A program made the position numbers and the translations under genes. A stretch of 64,000 nt of DNA from Pseudomonadota bacterium (GTDB lineage: Bacteria; Pseudomonadota; Alphaproteobacteria; Rhodobacterales; Rhodobacteraceae), in assembly GCA_038533575.1 (NCBI GenBank), contig JBCAYL010000001.1, positions 1,268,226-1,332,225 of the forward strand, read 5' to 3'. The notes beneath the pieces were generated by a model. The model was not told where the DNA came from. It was given only the letters and a program-made list of their open reading frames with translations, and did not search any database. Positions 26,655 to 35,667 of the stretch are shown here, in pieces. The number at the start of each line of letters is the position of its first letter. Position 1 is the first letter of the stretch.

Positions 26655-27581
26655 ATGCGTGACCTGCCGCTCACCCTCCTCCGCGCCCTCGCTGCAGTGT
26701 ACGAAACCGGCGGGATCAGGCCCGCCGGGCGTCTTCTCGGGATCCAGCACTCCGCGGTGAGCCGCGCGCTTCGTGATCTCGAGGCGTGGCTCGAGGTGCC
26801 ACTCTTCGAGGCCCGTGACGGGCAAAGGGCCCTCAGCTTCTCCACTGAAGGCGCAGCATTGGGCAAAGCCGCGCTGGCCGCCATGAAAGACCTCGAAAGC
26901 GCCGTCCTGAACACACGCGAATGGTCGAGCGCGAATTCCGTGACCATCGCCACGACGCCGTCCTTCGCCATGCGATGGCTCCTGCCGCGCCTTCCGACCT
27001 TGACCGAGGCGCACCCGAAGATCGAAGTGTCGATCCTCGTCGATCAGGCCCGCAAGAGCCCCGTCGCATCGGGCGCGGACCTCAACATCCGCATGGGAGC
27101 ACAGCCGGCACAAGACCTCGACGTCCTGCCGTTGATGGACGAACGCGTCTTCCCGGTGATGGCCCCGGATCTCTGGGAGAGGTGCGGACGGCCGTCGAAA
27201 CCCGCGGAGCTTCTCGGCCTGCCCCTGCTCCACGACCGCGATCCTTCGACGTCGTGGGGCACATGGCGCAGGCATTTCGGCCCAGAGGAGTTGGACGTCC
27301 GGCGCGGCCGCCGCCTGACATCTTCCGACCTGATCCTCAGGGCCGCGGAGCAGGGTCAGGGCGTGGCGCTTGCGCGCGCCCGCCTGGCCGAGGACAGCCT
27401 CGCAAACGCGTCGCTCATGCGCGCCTTGGGCAACGCCCAGCTCGATCTCGGCACCAACTATTGGATGCTCGCCAATCCAGACACTGGCCGCCGACGCGCG
27501 GTGCAAACCGTGGTGGCGTGGCTGCAAGCGGAAGCTGTGGCCGCCGCCGGAGTGACGACTCCAGGCTCTCCGCGCCAGTGA
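26655..27581 (+). CDS. LysR-family transcriptional regulator (GcvA-like)
   Basis: A 308-residue LTTR. It has an N-terminal HTH ([37 protein letters not shown]) and a substrate-binding domain with [20 protein letters not shown] and [14 protein letters not shown] typical of the GcvA/AmpR subgroup. The [12 protein letters not shown] start at 26655 fits the family; upstream frame sequence is not conserved. Divergent from the glutathionyl-hydroquinone reductase/DMT operon, its likely target. Confidence 0.88.
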   Translation: MRDLPLTLLRALAAVYETGGIRPAGRLLGIQHSAVSRALRDLEAWLEVPLFEARDGQRALSFSTEGAALGKAALAAMKDLESAVLNTREWSSANSVTIATTPSFAMRWLLPRLPTLTEAHPKIEVSILVDQARKSPVASGADLNIRMGAQPAQDLDVLPLMDERVFPVMAPDLWERCGRPSKPAELLGLPLLHDRDPSTSWGTWRRHFGPEELDVRRGRRLTSSDLILRAAEQGQGVALARARLAEDSLANASLMRALGNAQLDLGTNYWMLANPDTGRRRAVQTVVAWLQAEAVAAAGVTTPGSPRQ

Positions 27582-27681
27582 TGATCGCGGTGGAGGACGC
27601 ATCAGGCGGGGATACCCAGAGCCCCATGTGGCCCGTGAGAGAGGCCCCCAGCCATCCGAACCAAATTTCCGGGATTGGGAG

Positions 27682-27771
27682 TGGCGGAGAGGAAGGGATT
27701 CGAACCCTCGAGACGGTTTCCCGCCTACACACTTTCCAGGCGTGCGCCTTCGACCACTCGGCCACCTCTCC
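27682..27771 (-). tRNA. tRNA-Ser (anticodon GGA)
   Basis: On the minus strand a complete class II tRNA is seen: acceptor GGAGAGG (27771-27765) pairing with CCTCTCC, anticodon GGA (27737-27735) within CTGGAAA, a long variable arm (GGCGGGAAACCGTCTC), T-loop GGTTCGAATCC, discriminator G and an encoded CCA (27684-27682). It reads UCC/UCU serine codons. Confidence 0.96.
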
Positions 27772-27827
27772 GCGGGCGGGCCTAGCCCAAGGCGCGGGGG
27801 AAGTGCAAGCGCTGATGTGCGGGACTT

Positions 27828-30266
27828 TCAGTGGTGGTCGCCGCCGCCATCGCCACCTTCGAAATCGGGGCGTGCGGTTTCGCTGGCTTGCCCCGGGCGC
27901 GGTGCGACCTCGGCGGCGGGCGCGGGCGTCTTGGGCACGCCGCGGAGCGCTTCCGGGTTCCGGAGCCACAGGTCGCGCTGGGCGAAGGGGATCTCGATCC
28001 CCTCCTCGGCAAAACGTTCGGCGATGGCGTGGTTCATCTCTGTTTGCACCACCAGCACCCAGGTCACGTCGCGCAGGATCGCGCGGATCTCGAAATCGAG
28101 ACTGCTCTCGCCGAAACCCTTGAAGTAGATGAAGGGCGGCGGCTTGAGCGTCACCATCGGGTGCGCCTCAGCGATCTCCTTCAGAAGCGCCTCCACCCGG
28201 CGCGTATCGGTCCCGTACGCCACGCCGACGGACACGATCACGCGGCCCACGGTGTTGCCGCGGGTGTAGTTGGTCACCGTGCCCGAGATGAGATCGGCAT
28301 TGGGGACGATGACATCTGTCCGGTCGAAGGTCTCGATCCGCGTCGAGCGCACCGAGATGTCGCGGACAAAGCCCATATTCGGCCCCACTTCGATCCAGTC
28401 GCCCTCGCTGATGGGGCGCTCGACGAGGAGGATGATGCCGGAGATGAAGTTTGAGACGATGTTCTGCAGGCCAAAGCCGATGCCCACGCCGAGCGCGCCG
28501 GCGATGAAGGCGAGGCTCGTGAGATCGATCCCCGCCGCCGAGATCGCCACCAGCGCGGCGAGGAAGATGCCAATATAGCCCAGCCCGCTGACAACGGCCG
28601 TGCGCCCGCCCTGGTCGAGCTTCGTCTTGGGCAGGACCGAGGTCCTGAGCGCCGATTGCACGAAGCGGGTGACGGCATAGCCCACCGCGAACACCGCCAC
28701 GAGGGTGAAGAACGCGCCGGGCGAGATGCGCGTGTCGCCCAGCACCACGCCCTCCTGCACCGCGATCCAGACCTCGCCGAGGTCGTTGACCGTGGCGCCC
28801 CAGATGAGCGCGAGCACCGGGGCGGAGAAAATAAAGAGCGCGGTGCTCGCGAGCACCGGCACAAGGCTTTCATCCGCCGAGGCCTGCCCGCGCGAGATCA
28901 CGACGTAGATGTCACGCATCACGTCCACGAGGAGCGCGAGCACGGCAAAGAGCGCGAGAGTCTGGACTGCCGGGAAGGTCAGCGCCTCGGCGGCGTTGAG
29001 ATAGCCCACGAGCGCGAGAAGCGGCCCCACCACGCCGACAGTCCGCGCCAACCGCGACAGAAGCCCGACGAGACGGTCGAGGACGGAGAGCTGTACCTCG
29101 CCCTCCTCGTTCGTCGCGGGCGCGTGGCGTCCCATGAGGCGGCCCAGCCGGAAGAGGAGGTAGCCCGTGCCGATCACCACCGGCAGGACGAGGGCGGCGC
29201 GCGTATCCTCGCTGTAGCGGTCGATTTCGGCCAGCCGGGCCACGAAGAGGCCCACCGCCAGCGTCAGGCCAAGGAAGAGCAGGAGATACCGCGCGCGGCG
29301 GTAGAGGTCGGTCGGAATGTTGAGCGGAGAATGGACCCCCTCGATCCTCGGGAAAAGCCGCCCGCCGAGCCAGCGATAGATGAAGATCGCCGTGCCGATG
29401 GCGGGGATATGAGCCACGAGCCGCTCGCCCCAAAAGAAAAAGAGGCCTGTCCTGTTGAGAGCGAGACTGAGCGCGAGGAGCCCGATAAAGGGCACGATGA
29501 CCTGACCGAGCGAGATGAGGAACCCCGAGAGCCTGAGCCCCGCCGCGCCCTCTGCTCCGCCGCGCCGCTCAAGCCGTTCGCCCACGATCTCGAGCCAGCG
29601 CCGTCCGCGCAGCACGAAGACGAGCGCGACGGCCAAGAGCACGAGGATTGCGGGCAGGTTCTCCTCGATCTCGCGCGCGGCCACGCCGTCATCCGCGGCG
29701 CGGGCCATGCCGTCGACGAGGTCAAAGAGGCTGTCGTTCAGGTCGCTGGCGGCGCTGGCCCAGATCGCGAGATCCCAGACAGGCGGCCCCCGGGAGAAAA
29801 GCGCTTCGGCGCGGCGCTCGCGGAGAATGGTATCGATCTCACCGATGATGCCGTCTGCACGGCTGAAGGCCTCGCCGGCGGCGATGCCCGGGGCGGCGAG
29901 CGCCGTGATCTGCTCGGACAGCTCCGCACGCCGCTGGGCGATCTCGGCGGCCTCGGGCGCACCCTCCTCCGGCGGCTGGCCGAGGGCGTCGAGCTGCGCC
30001 CTGAGGGTCTCGAGGCGCGTGGCGTTGATGCCTTGCGCGGCGAGGAACTCCGCGCGGAAGGCGTCGACCTCGGCGCGCAGGCTCTCGAAGGCCTCGTCGG
30101 AGGCACGGCCCGCTTCCACGGCGGCCTCCGCGCGGCTCGCCACGCTCTCCCAGGCCTCGTAATCCGGCACCTCCTGCGCCGCCGCGGCCGTGGCCAGCGC
30201 GGCCCACGTGGCGGCGATGGCCGCCCTGGCAAGCCCGAGAGCCCGAGACGCGAGGCGCCGCCGCAT
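27828..30266 (-). CDS. Large mechanosensitive channel, MscS family with DUF3772 domain
   Basis: An 812-residue inner-membrane protein. A signal peptide (about 1-30, ending AAAAQ) leads to a periplasmic alpha-helical DUF3772 domain (about 30-200). About ten membrane segments follow, then the MscS pore helix and beta domain ([43 protein letters not shown]) and a short acidic/His-rich tail. It opens under membrane tension to relieve osmotic downshock. The start overlaps the cysK stop (ATGA), so it ends the cfa-trgA-trgB-cysK-mscS run. Confidence 0.88.
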   Translation of the reverse strand: MRRRLASRALGLARAAIAATWAALATAAAAQEVPDYEAWESVASRAEAAVEAGRASDEAFESLRAEVDAFRAEFLAAQGINATRLETLRAQLDALGQPPEEGAPEAAEIAQRRAELSEQITALAAPGIAAGEAFSRADGIIGEIDTILRERRAEALFSRGPPVWDLAIWASAASDLNDSLFDLVDGMARAADDGVAAREIEENLPAILVLLAVALVFVLRGRRWLEIVGERLERRGGAEGAAGLRLSGFLISLGQVIVPFIGLLALSLALNRTGLFFFWGERLVAHIPAIGTAIFIYRWLGGRLFPRIEGVHSPLNIPTDLYRRARYLLLFLGLTLAVGLFVARLAEIDRYSEDTRAALVLPVVIGTGYLLFRLGRLMGRHAPATNEEGEVQLSVLDRLVGLLSRLARTVGVVGPLLALVGYLNAAEALTFPAVQTLALFAVLALLVDVMRDIYVVISRGQASADESLVPVLASTALFIFSAPVLALIWGATVNDLGEVWIAVQEGVVLGDTRISPGAFFTLVAVFAVGYAVTRFVQSALRTSVLPKTKLDQGGRTAVVSGLGYIGIFLAALVAISAAGIDLTSLAFIAGALGVGIGFGLQNIVSNFISGIILLVERPISEGDWIEVGPNMGFVRDISVRSTRIETFDRTDVIVPNADLISGTVTNYTRGNTVGRVIVSVGVAYGTDTRRVEALLKEIAEAHPMVTLKPPPFIYFKGFGESSLDFEIRAILRDVTWVLVVQTEMNHAIAERFAEEGIEIPFAQRDLWLRNPEALRGVPKTPAPAAEVAPRPGQASETARPDFEGGDGGGDHH

Positions 30267-31300
30267 CACGCGTCTTCGAAGACGCTGGGCATCTCGCGTG
30301 GCTCGGCCTCGAGCCAGGCCGGCACGGGCAGGCCCTTCGCGCGCAGGAAATCGGGATTGTAGAGCTTGGAGGCGTAGCGCGTGCCGTAATCGCAAAGGAT
30401 TGTCACGATGGTATGGCCCGGCCCCATGTCCCGCGCCATCTCCATAGCGCCGCCAATATTGATCCCGGTGGAGCCGCCCATGCAGAGCCCTTCCTCCTCC
30501 AGAAGGTCGAAGACGAGCGGGATGGCCACCTCGTCGGACACACGGCAGACGAAATCAGGGGTAAAGCCCTCGAGGTTGGCCGTGATGCGGCCCTGCCCGA
30601 TGCCCTCGGAGATCGAGTCCCCCTCGGATTTGAACGCGCCCTCAGTGTACCAGGCATAGAGCGCCGCTCCGTAAGGATCGACGAGCCCCACCTTCACACC
30701 CTTGGGCTGGAGGTATTCCGCCATGCCCGCCACGGTGCCGCCGGAGCCCGCCGCGCAGATGAAGCCGTCCACCTTGCCTCCGGTCTGCTCCCAGACCTCG
30801 GGGCCGGTGGTCTCCACATGGGCGCGCCGGTTGGCGACATTGTCGAATTGGTTGGCCCAGATCGCGCCGCCCGGCAGCGTCTCATCCAGTGCCTTTGCCA
30901 GGCGCTCGGAATAGCGGACGTAGTTGTTTGGGTTGCGGTAGGGCGCGGCGGGGACCTCCACGAGCTCCGCGCCCGCCAGGCGCAGCATGTCCTTCTTTTC
31001 TTGGCTCTGGGTCTCGGGGATGACGATAACGCATTTGAAGCCCATGGCCGCGCCTACGAGCGCGAGACCGATGCCGGTATTGCCCGCCGTCCCCTCCACG
31101 ATCGTGCCGCCCGGCTTCAGCGCGCCGCGCGCGATGGCGTCCTTGATGATGTAGAAGGCCGCGCGATCCTTGACGCTTTGACCCGGATTGAGGAACTCCG
31201 CCTTGCCTAGGATGGTGCAGCCCGTCTCCTCGCTGGCGCGCCTGAGCTTGATGAGGGGCGTGTTGCCGATGGCGTCGGGCAGGTCGTCGTAGATGCGCAT
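30266..31300 (-). CDS. cysK: Cysteine synthase A (O-acetylserine sulfhydrylase)
   Basis: A 344-residue PLP enzyme making cysteine from O-acetylserine and sulphide. The PLP lysine is Lys44 in NPGQSVKDRA; the substrate loop EGTAGNTGIGLA and the phosphate-binding GSGGTVAGMAEYL are present. At the trgAB-cysK locus of Rhodobacter sphaeroides this gene contributes to tellurite resistance, and the same order is kept here. The start at 31300 gives the usual N-terminus (DLPDAIGNTPLIKLRRAS). It is 51 bp downstream of trgB and overlaps mscS. Confidence 0.93.
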   Translation of the reverse strand: MRIYDDLPDAIGNTPLIKLRRASEETGCTILGKAEFLNPGQSVKDRAAFYIIKDAIARGALKPGGTIVEGTAGNTGIGLALVGAAMGFKCVIVIPETQSQEKKDMLRLAGAELVEVPAAPYRNPNNYVRYSERLAKALDETLPGGAIWANQFDNVANRRAHVETTGPEVWEQTGGKVDGFICAAGSGGTVAGMAEYLQPKGVKVGLVDPYGAALYAWYTEGAFKSEGDSISEGIGQGRITANLEGFTPDFVCRVSDEVAIPLVFDLLEEEGLCMGGSTGINIGGAMEMARDMGPGHTIVTILCDYGTRYASKLYNPDFLRAKGLPVPAWLEAEPREMPSVFEDA

Positions 31301-31351
31301 GCGTGGCTCCTTTGAGCCACAGGTACGTGGACCCGCGCGAGGCCACAAGCC

Positions 31352-32458
31352 TCAGCTGCGCAGGCGTTCCCGGTTCCGGGCGAGCCAATGGCCCGCGATG
31401 ATGAGCGGCCCCACATTGAGCCCGCCCCCGTCGAGGCGCGCCTCGAAATCGGCGTAATCGAGGAGCGTGGAGCGGATGTCCTCATCTTCGGCCGCGGCGC
31501 CTCCGAGGCCTTGCGCCGCGTCCGGCAGGTCAGCGATCCCCACGAAGATGTGCAGGAATTCCGACATTGCCCCGGGCGAGGGATAGGAGCGCGAGACCTC
31601 ATGGAGCGCGCCCAGCGTCAGCGCCGCCTCCTCCATCGCCTCGCGATGGGCGGCCTCCTCCGGGCTCTCGCCCGGGTCCACGCGCCCCGCGATGGCCTCG
31701 ATGAGAAAGCGGTGAGGATCCCCGCGAAAAAGCGGCCCCATGCGGTACTGCTCGATGAGGTGGACCCTGTCGCGGACCGGATCATAGGGCAGCACGACGA
31801 CCGCGTCCCCGGAAAGAAACGAGGCCCGCCGCACCAAGGGGCCCATGGAGCCGTCGAATTGCCTGTGGCGCAGGTCGGCCTCGGCCACCGAGAAAAAGCC
31901 GCTATAGGGCAGCCGCGTCTCCACCATCTCCACCGCGTCCGGCGGCAGCGGCGCGAGCGGTGCGGGGCGCGCGCCGGTCTCCGCGAGATGCCGTGCCTGG
32001 GCGCGGACGGCCATGGCCGGCATCCGCGCCGCGAGCTCCTCCGCGGTAATCTGGCCGAGATACCCCATCGCCTCCCGTGCGAGATGGCAGGTCATGGGCC
32101 CGAAGCGGTCGATCCATGCCTCGAGCGACCATGGCGCACCGGGTGCCGCGACCCCGGCCCCGGCGCGGTAGACCCGCGCCTCCCTCGGGCCGGCGGCCGT
32201 CTCCACCGTGACGGGCACGAGCCCGTAGCCGTAGCCGCCCTCGTAGAAATCGAGCCGCTCCAGCGCCTCACCGGCCTCCACGAGGAGGCCCCGCGCCGTC
32301 TGCCCTGGCGCGGGCTCGAGCCGCGGAAAAGGCGCCTCGCCCGCATGGAAGACGGCATGGTCGGCGAGTTCTGCCGGCGTCCCCGCATCCGCGCGCCCCG
32401 CCACGATCTCGAGCAGCGGGAGGTGCCGGAGCGTGCCGTAGAGAAAGATCGGCTTCAA
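31352..32458 (-). CDS. trgB: TrgB: gamma-glutamylcyclotransferase-like plus NUDIX hydrolase fusion
   Basis: A 368-residue two-domain protein. Residues 1-115 are an AIG2/GGCT-like domain (IFLYGTLRHLPLLEIVAG; DFYEGGYGYG). Residues 185-355 are an ADP-ribose pyrophosphatase-type NUDIX domain with the box from Gly258 to Leu280 (REAMEE at 272-277). Its place between trgA and cysK matches TrgB of the Rhodobacter tellurite resistance locus. The NUDIX part should hydrolyse ADP-ribose or related nucleoside diphosphates. The start overlaps the trgA stop (ATGA). Confidence 0.9.
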   Translation of the reverse strand: MKPIFLYGTLRHLPLLEIVAGRADAGTPAELADHAVFHAGEAPFPRLEPAPGQTARGLLVEAGEALERLDFYEGGYGYGLVPVTVETAAGPREARVYRAGAGVAAPGAPWSLEAWIDRFGPMTCHLAREAMGYLGQITAEELAARMPAMAVRAQARHLAETGARPAPLAPLPPDAVEMVETRLPYSGFFSVAEADLRHRQFDGSMGPLVRRASFLSGDAVVVLPYDPVRDRVHLIEQYRMGPLFRGDPHRFLIEAIAGRVDPGESPEEAAHREAMEEAALTLGALHEVSRSYPSPGAMSEFLHIFVGIADLPDAAQGLGGAAAEDEDIRSTLLDYADFEARLDGGGLNVGPLIIAGHWLARNRERLRS

Positions 32459-32895
32459 TCGTAGCGCCTGGCGAAGATTTCCGTGACCATGGCCGCGACG
32501 ATGCCGCCCACGATCGTGGTGACGATGACCTCGGTGGTGAAGATCCGCCCGCCGAACTCGTACATCAGGTTGAAGACAGCCACGACAGCCTCCGCGGGGC
32601 CCCCATACTGCCCGCGCATGGAGCGATCGATCATCTCAGCGAAGGAATGCGCGAAAAGGCACACGACGAAGAGCGATACGCTCGTCGTCAGGCCGGAGCT
32701 CACCGAGGCGCCGAAGCCGCGCCCGGCCACGCGCCCCGCCTGACGCCAGCCGAGAAGTACGCCGAAGAAAGCGTTCCAGTAGGGCAGCGAGGGCAGCGGC
32801 CGTTCATCCTCGAAGATCGGCGGGATGAAGGTCGACACGTAGTAGGCCAGCGCGCCGAAAAGGGCCGCAGCCACGAGGCGCGCGAAGGTGGGCAT
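32455..32895 (-). CDS. trgA: TrgA family membrane protein (tellurite resistance locus)
   Basis: A 146-residue protein with about four hydrophobic segments (FARLVAAALFGALAYYVSTF near the start, VIVTTIVGGIVAAMVTEIFA near the end). The conserved TrgA stretch MRGQYGGPAEAVVAVFNL and the tail ending FARRYD are recognisable. It works with TrgB in tellurite resistance; the mechanism is not known. It overlaps cfa and trgB by four bases each (ATGA), so the three genes are translationally coupled. The longer open frame upstream lies inside cfa and is not coding. Confidence 0.85.
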   Translation of the reverse strand: MPTFARLVAAALFGALAYYVSTFIPPIFEDERPLPSLPYWNAFFGVLLGWRQAGRVAGRGFGASVSSGLTTSVSLFVVCLFAHSFAEMIDRSMRGQYGGPAEAVVAVFNLMYEFGGRIFTTEVIVTTIVGGIVAAMVTEIFARRYD

Positions 32896-34118
32896 CAGGC
32901 CGGCCCCGCCAGCGCCGGCCGCGCGATGGTGATCTGGGTCACGTCGCAATTCCCGAAATGGAAGGTGGAGGCGCAGGAGGTCAGGTAGAAATTCCACATC
33001 CGGCGGAAGCGGTCGTCGAACCCCATGCTCACGGTCTGCTCCCAGGTCTCGTTGAAGGTCTCGTGCCAGCGGCGGCAGGTCTGCGAATAGCTCTCCCCGA
33101 ACTCGATGGAGCGCACGACGTTCAGGCCCGCCTGCTCGACCTGCTTGCGCAGCACGCCCGGCGAGGGAAGCATCCCACCGGGGAAGATGTATTTCTGAAT
33201 GAAGTCAACGGACTGCCGGTAGATCTCAAAGCGGCTTTCCTGCACGGTGATGACCTGCAGCGTGGCCTGCTTTCCGGGCTTGAGCCGCTCGCGGACGACG
33301 TTGAAGTAGGCGGGCCAGTACTTTTCGCCTACGGCTTCGAACATCTCGATGGAAGCGATGCCGTCATAGCTGCCGCGCTCGTCGCGGTAATCCTGCAGCT
33401 TGAACTCGACCTGGTCGGAAAGCCCTGCCTTTTCAATGCGGTCCACGGCGTAGTTGAACTGCTCCTGACTGATCGTGAGGCAGGTGAGCTTCAGCCCGCG
33501 CTCCTTGGCGGCATATTCTGCAAAGCCGCCCCAGCCGCAGCCGATCTCGAGCACGTGGTCGCCGGGCTGCGCGCCCATCTGGTCGACCATGGATTTGTAC
33601 TTGGCCGTCTGCGCCGCCTCGAGGCTCTCCTGCCCTGTCTCGAAGATGGCGCTCGAATAGGTCATCGTGTCATCGAGCCAAAGCCGGTAGAAATCGTTCC
33701 CCAGATCGTAATGCGCGGCGATGTTCTTGCGCGCGTTCTTCCGGTTGTTGCGCTGCAGCCAGAAGCGGAAATTCTCGTAGAGCTGCACGAGGCGCTGCCC
33801 GGCGAAGCCGTCGAACATGTCGTCGTTATCGGCGTGGATGAAATCCATGAAGGCCTGCAGGTCCGGGGTGGACCATTGCCCCTCGAGATATGCATCGCAG
33901 AAGCCGAGCTGCCCCTCGCGCACCATGCGCGCGAAGACATCCGGATCATGGATGATGACCTCCGCCACCGGCCCCGGGCGGCGCGTGTCGTGTCGAAAGA
34001 CGCGATCGTCGGGAAGCCGCACATCAAGCCGCCCGTTCTGCGCCACCTTCGCGAGCTCGAAGACCTGCTTGAAGTATCGCGGCAGGTTCTGCTGCCCGCG
34101 CGTGCTCGTGTGGATCAT
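32895..34118 (-). CDS. cfa: Cyclopropane-fatty-acyl-phospholipid synthase family methyltransferase
   Basis: A 407-residue SAM-dependent enzyme modifying unsaturated acyl chains of membrane lipids. SAM motif VLEIGCGWGGFAEYAAKE, substrate region AHYDLGNDFYRLWLDDTMTY, and the typical SVDFIQKYIFPGGMLPS. In Rhodobacter several such enzymes belong to the singlet-oxygen (RpoE-ChrR) response and may make methylated rather than cyclopropane fatty acids; the sequence cannot decide which product is made here. It lies 96 bp after the photolyase gene and overlaps trgA. Confidence 0.9.
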   Translation of the reverse strand: MIHTSTRGQQNLPRYFKQVFELAKVAQNGRLDVRLPDDRVFRHDTRRPGPVAEVIIHDPDVFARMVREGQLGFCDAYLEGQWSTPDLQAFMDFIHADNDDMFDGFAGQRLVQLYENFRFWLQRNNRKNARKNIAAHYDLGNDFYRLWLDDTMTYSSAIFETGQESLEAAQTAKYKSMVDQMGAQPGDHVLEIGCGWGGFAEYAAKERGLKLTCLTISQEQFNYAVDRIEKAGLSDQVEFKLQDYRDERGSYDGIASIEMFEAVGEKYWPAYFNVVRERLKPGKQATLQVITVQESRFEIYRQSVDFIQKYIFPGGMLPSPGVLRKQVEQAGLNVVRSIEFGESYSQTCRRWHETFNETWEQTVSMGFDDRFRRMWNFYLTSCASTFHFGNCDVTQITIARPALAGPA

Positions 34119-34214
34119 GTCCCATCTCTCCCGTGATACGCGTCTGTCGTCTCAGACACGCATCCCATTCCACGAAAGTTTTAGCCACCAAGCGCTTGTC
34201 CCCACAAGCGTTTC

Positions 34215-35630
34215 CTAGAAATCCCGGTTCTCGTAGGCGCTCAGCGCGCGCTTGCGTCCCTCTTCGGCGGCAACGATGGGAGACGGGTAATCGTCGTCCG
34301 CGGCCATGGCCCAGCTTTCCGGGATGGCCGCGAAGTAGCTCAACGCGTCATCGTGGGGATTGGAATAGCCCTCCGCGATCCAGCGCGAGGCGTATTTCCG
34401 ATCCTTGTCGAACTTGTCGAGCTGGGTGACCGGGTTGAAGACGCGGAAGTAGGGCGTGGCGTCGGGCCCGGAGCCCGCGGACCATTGCCAGCCCATGGCG
34501 TTGGAGGCCGGGTCCCAGTCGATGAGGTGATTGTCGAACCAGTCCTTGCCAATCTTCCAATGGCTCAGGAGATGCTTGCAGAGGTAGGAGGCGACGATCA
34601 TGCGCCCCCGATTGTGCATCCGCCCGGTGACGTACATCTCGCGCATGGAGGCATCGACGAAGCGGATGCCCGTGCGGCCCCGTTTCCACGCGATGACCTC
34701 CGAGACACGCTCATCCTCGTTCCAGGGGAAGGCGTCCCAGTCCTCGCGCCAGTTCGCGGTTTCGATGCGCGGCGTGTGGTGCAGGAGGTGGTAGGCGAAT
34801 TCGCGCCAGACGAGCTCCTTGAGAAAGGTCTCCGCACCGCCCTTGCCCTCCTCCATGGCATGAAGCCCCGCGTGCCAGCAGGTCAGCGGGCTGATCTCGC
34901 CGAGCGAAAGGTTTTCCGAGAGGTTCGAGGTGCCATCGTTCCAGACCTCGTCGCGCGCCGTGTCGTAGCGCTGCACGAGGTTTTCGGTGAAGTAGTGCAG
35001 CCTGTTGCGCGCCGCGTCCTCGCCCAGCCGCACATGGGGGCGCACGATCTCCGCGCCGCGCCGCATGCCCGCGCCGAGGCCCCATTCGCCCAGATCATCG
35101 CTGTCTGGCCAGCTGTCGGGTGCCGGTATCTTGGCGGGCGCACGTTCGGGCTCCGGCAGGTCGCTGCCGCGCACCGCCTTCCACATGGGCGTGTACACCT
35201 TGTAGAAGCCGCCCGTCTTCGTCTGCACTGTCCAGGGCTCGAAGAGGAGGTGGCCTTTGTGGCTCTGAGCGTCGAGCCCGGCCTCCTTGGCCCAGGCCTT
35301 CACGGCCTTGTCCCGCGCCTGGCTGGTGGGGTCGTAGGCCCGGCTCCAGTGGATCGCCTTGGCCCCCGTCTCCTCCACGAGCTTTTCGAGCACCTCGCGC
35401 GCCGTCCCCTTGCGGAGGATGAGGCGGCTCCCCTTCTCCTCCAGCGTCTCGGCAAGCTTTTCGATGCCGAGGCCCAGCCGCCAGGCGGGCGCGGTGCCCA
35501 GCGTCTCCACCACCTCGTCATAGATGAAGACGGGAATCACCGGGCCATCCCCGCCCACGGCCGCCTTCAGCGCGCGATTGTCGGAAAGCCGCAGGTCGCG
35601 GCGAAACCACATGATGGTGGGATGTGCCAT
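34215..35630 (-). CDS. phrB: Deoxyribodipyrimidine photolyase (class I CPD type)
   Basis: A 471-residue light-driven DNA repair enzyme. The N-terminal antenna domain starts with the classic IMWFRRDLRLSDNRAL. The C-terminal FAD domain has KRGRTGIRFVDASMREMYVT, MHNRGRMIVASYLCKHLL, and the DPASNAMGWQWSAGSGPDA stretch that contacts FAD and the lesion. Length fits PhrB (about 470). It sits 37 bp after the aminotransferase gene and upstream of cfa; a shared light-stress role with cfa is plausible. Confidence 0.94.
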   Translation of the reverse strand: MAHPTIMWFRRDLRLSDNRALKAAVGGDGPVIPVFIYDEVVETLGTAPAWRLGLGIEKLAETLEEKGSRLILRKGTAREVLEKLVEETGAKAIHWSRAYDPTSQARDKAVKAWAKEAGLDAQSHKGHLLFEPWTVQTKTGGFYKVYTPMWKAVRGSDLPEPERAPAKIPAPDSWPDSDDLGEWGLGAGMRRGAEIVRPHVRLGEDAARNRLHYFTENLVQRYDTARDEVWNDGTSNLSENLSLGEISPLTCWHAGLHAMEEGKGGAETFLKELVWREFAYHLLHHTPRIETANWREDWDAFPWNEDERVSEVIAWKRGRTGIRFVDASMREMYVTGRMHNRGRMIVASYLCKHLLSHWKIGKDWFDNHLIDWDPASNAMGWQWSAGSGPDATPYFRVFNPVTQLDKFDKDRKYASRWIAEGYSNPHDDALSYFAAIPESWAMAADDDYPSPIVAAEEGRKRALSAYENRDF

Positions 35631-35667
35631 GGTCTTGAGCCCGTATGGTCGCGGGCTTTGCGCCCGG

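Noticed and set aside
28656..30362. A 568-codon plus-strand frame over the MscS-family gene
   Set aside because: Very rich in Arg, Glu and His, typical of an antisense shadow of a hydrophobic protein gene.
34119..34214. RpoE (singlet-oxygen) promoter in front of cfa
   Set aside because: No TGATCC-type -35 with a fitting -10 was found in this spacer.
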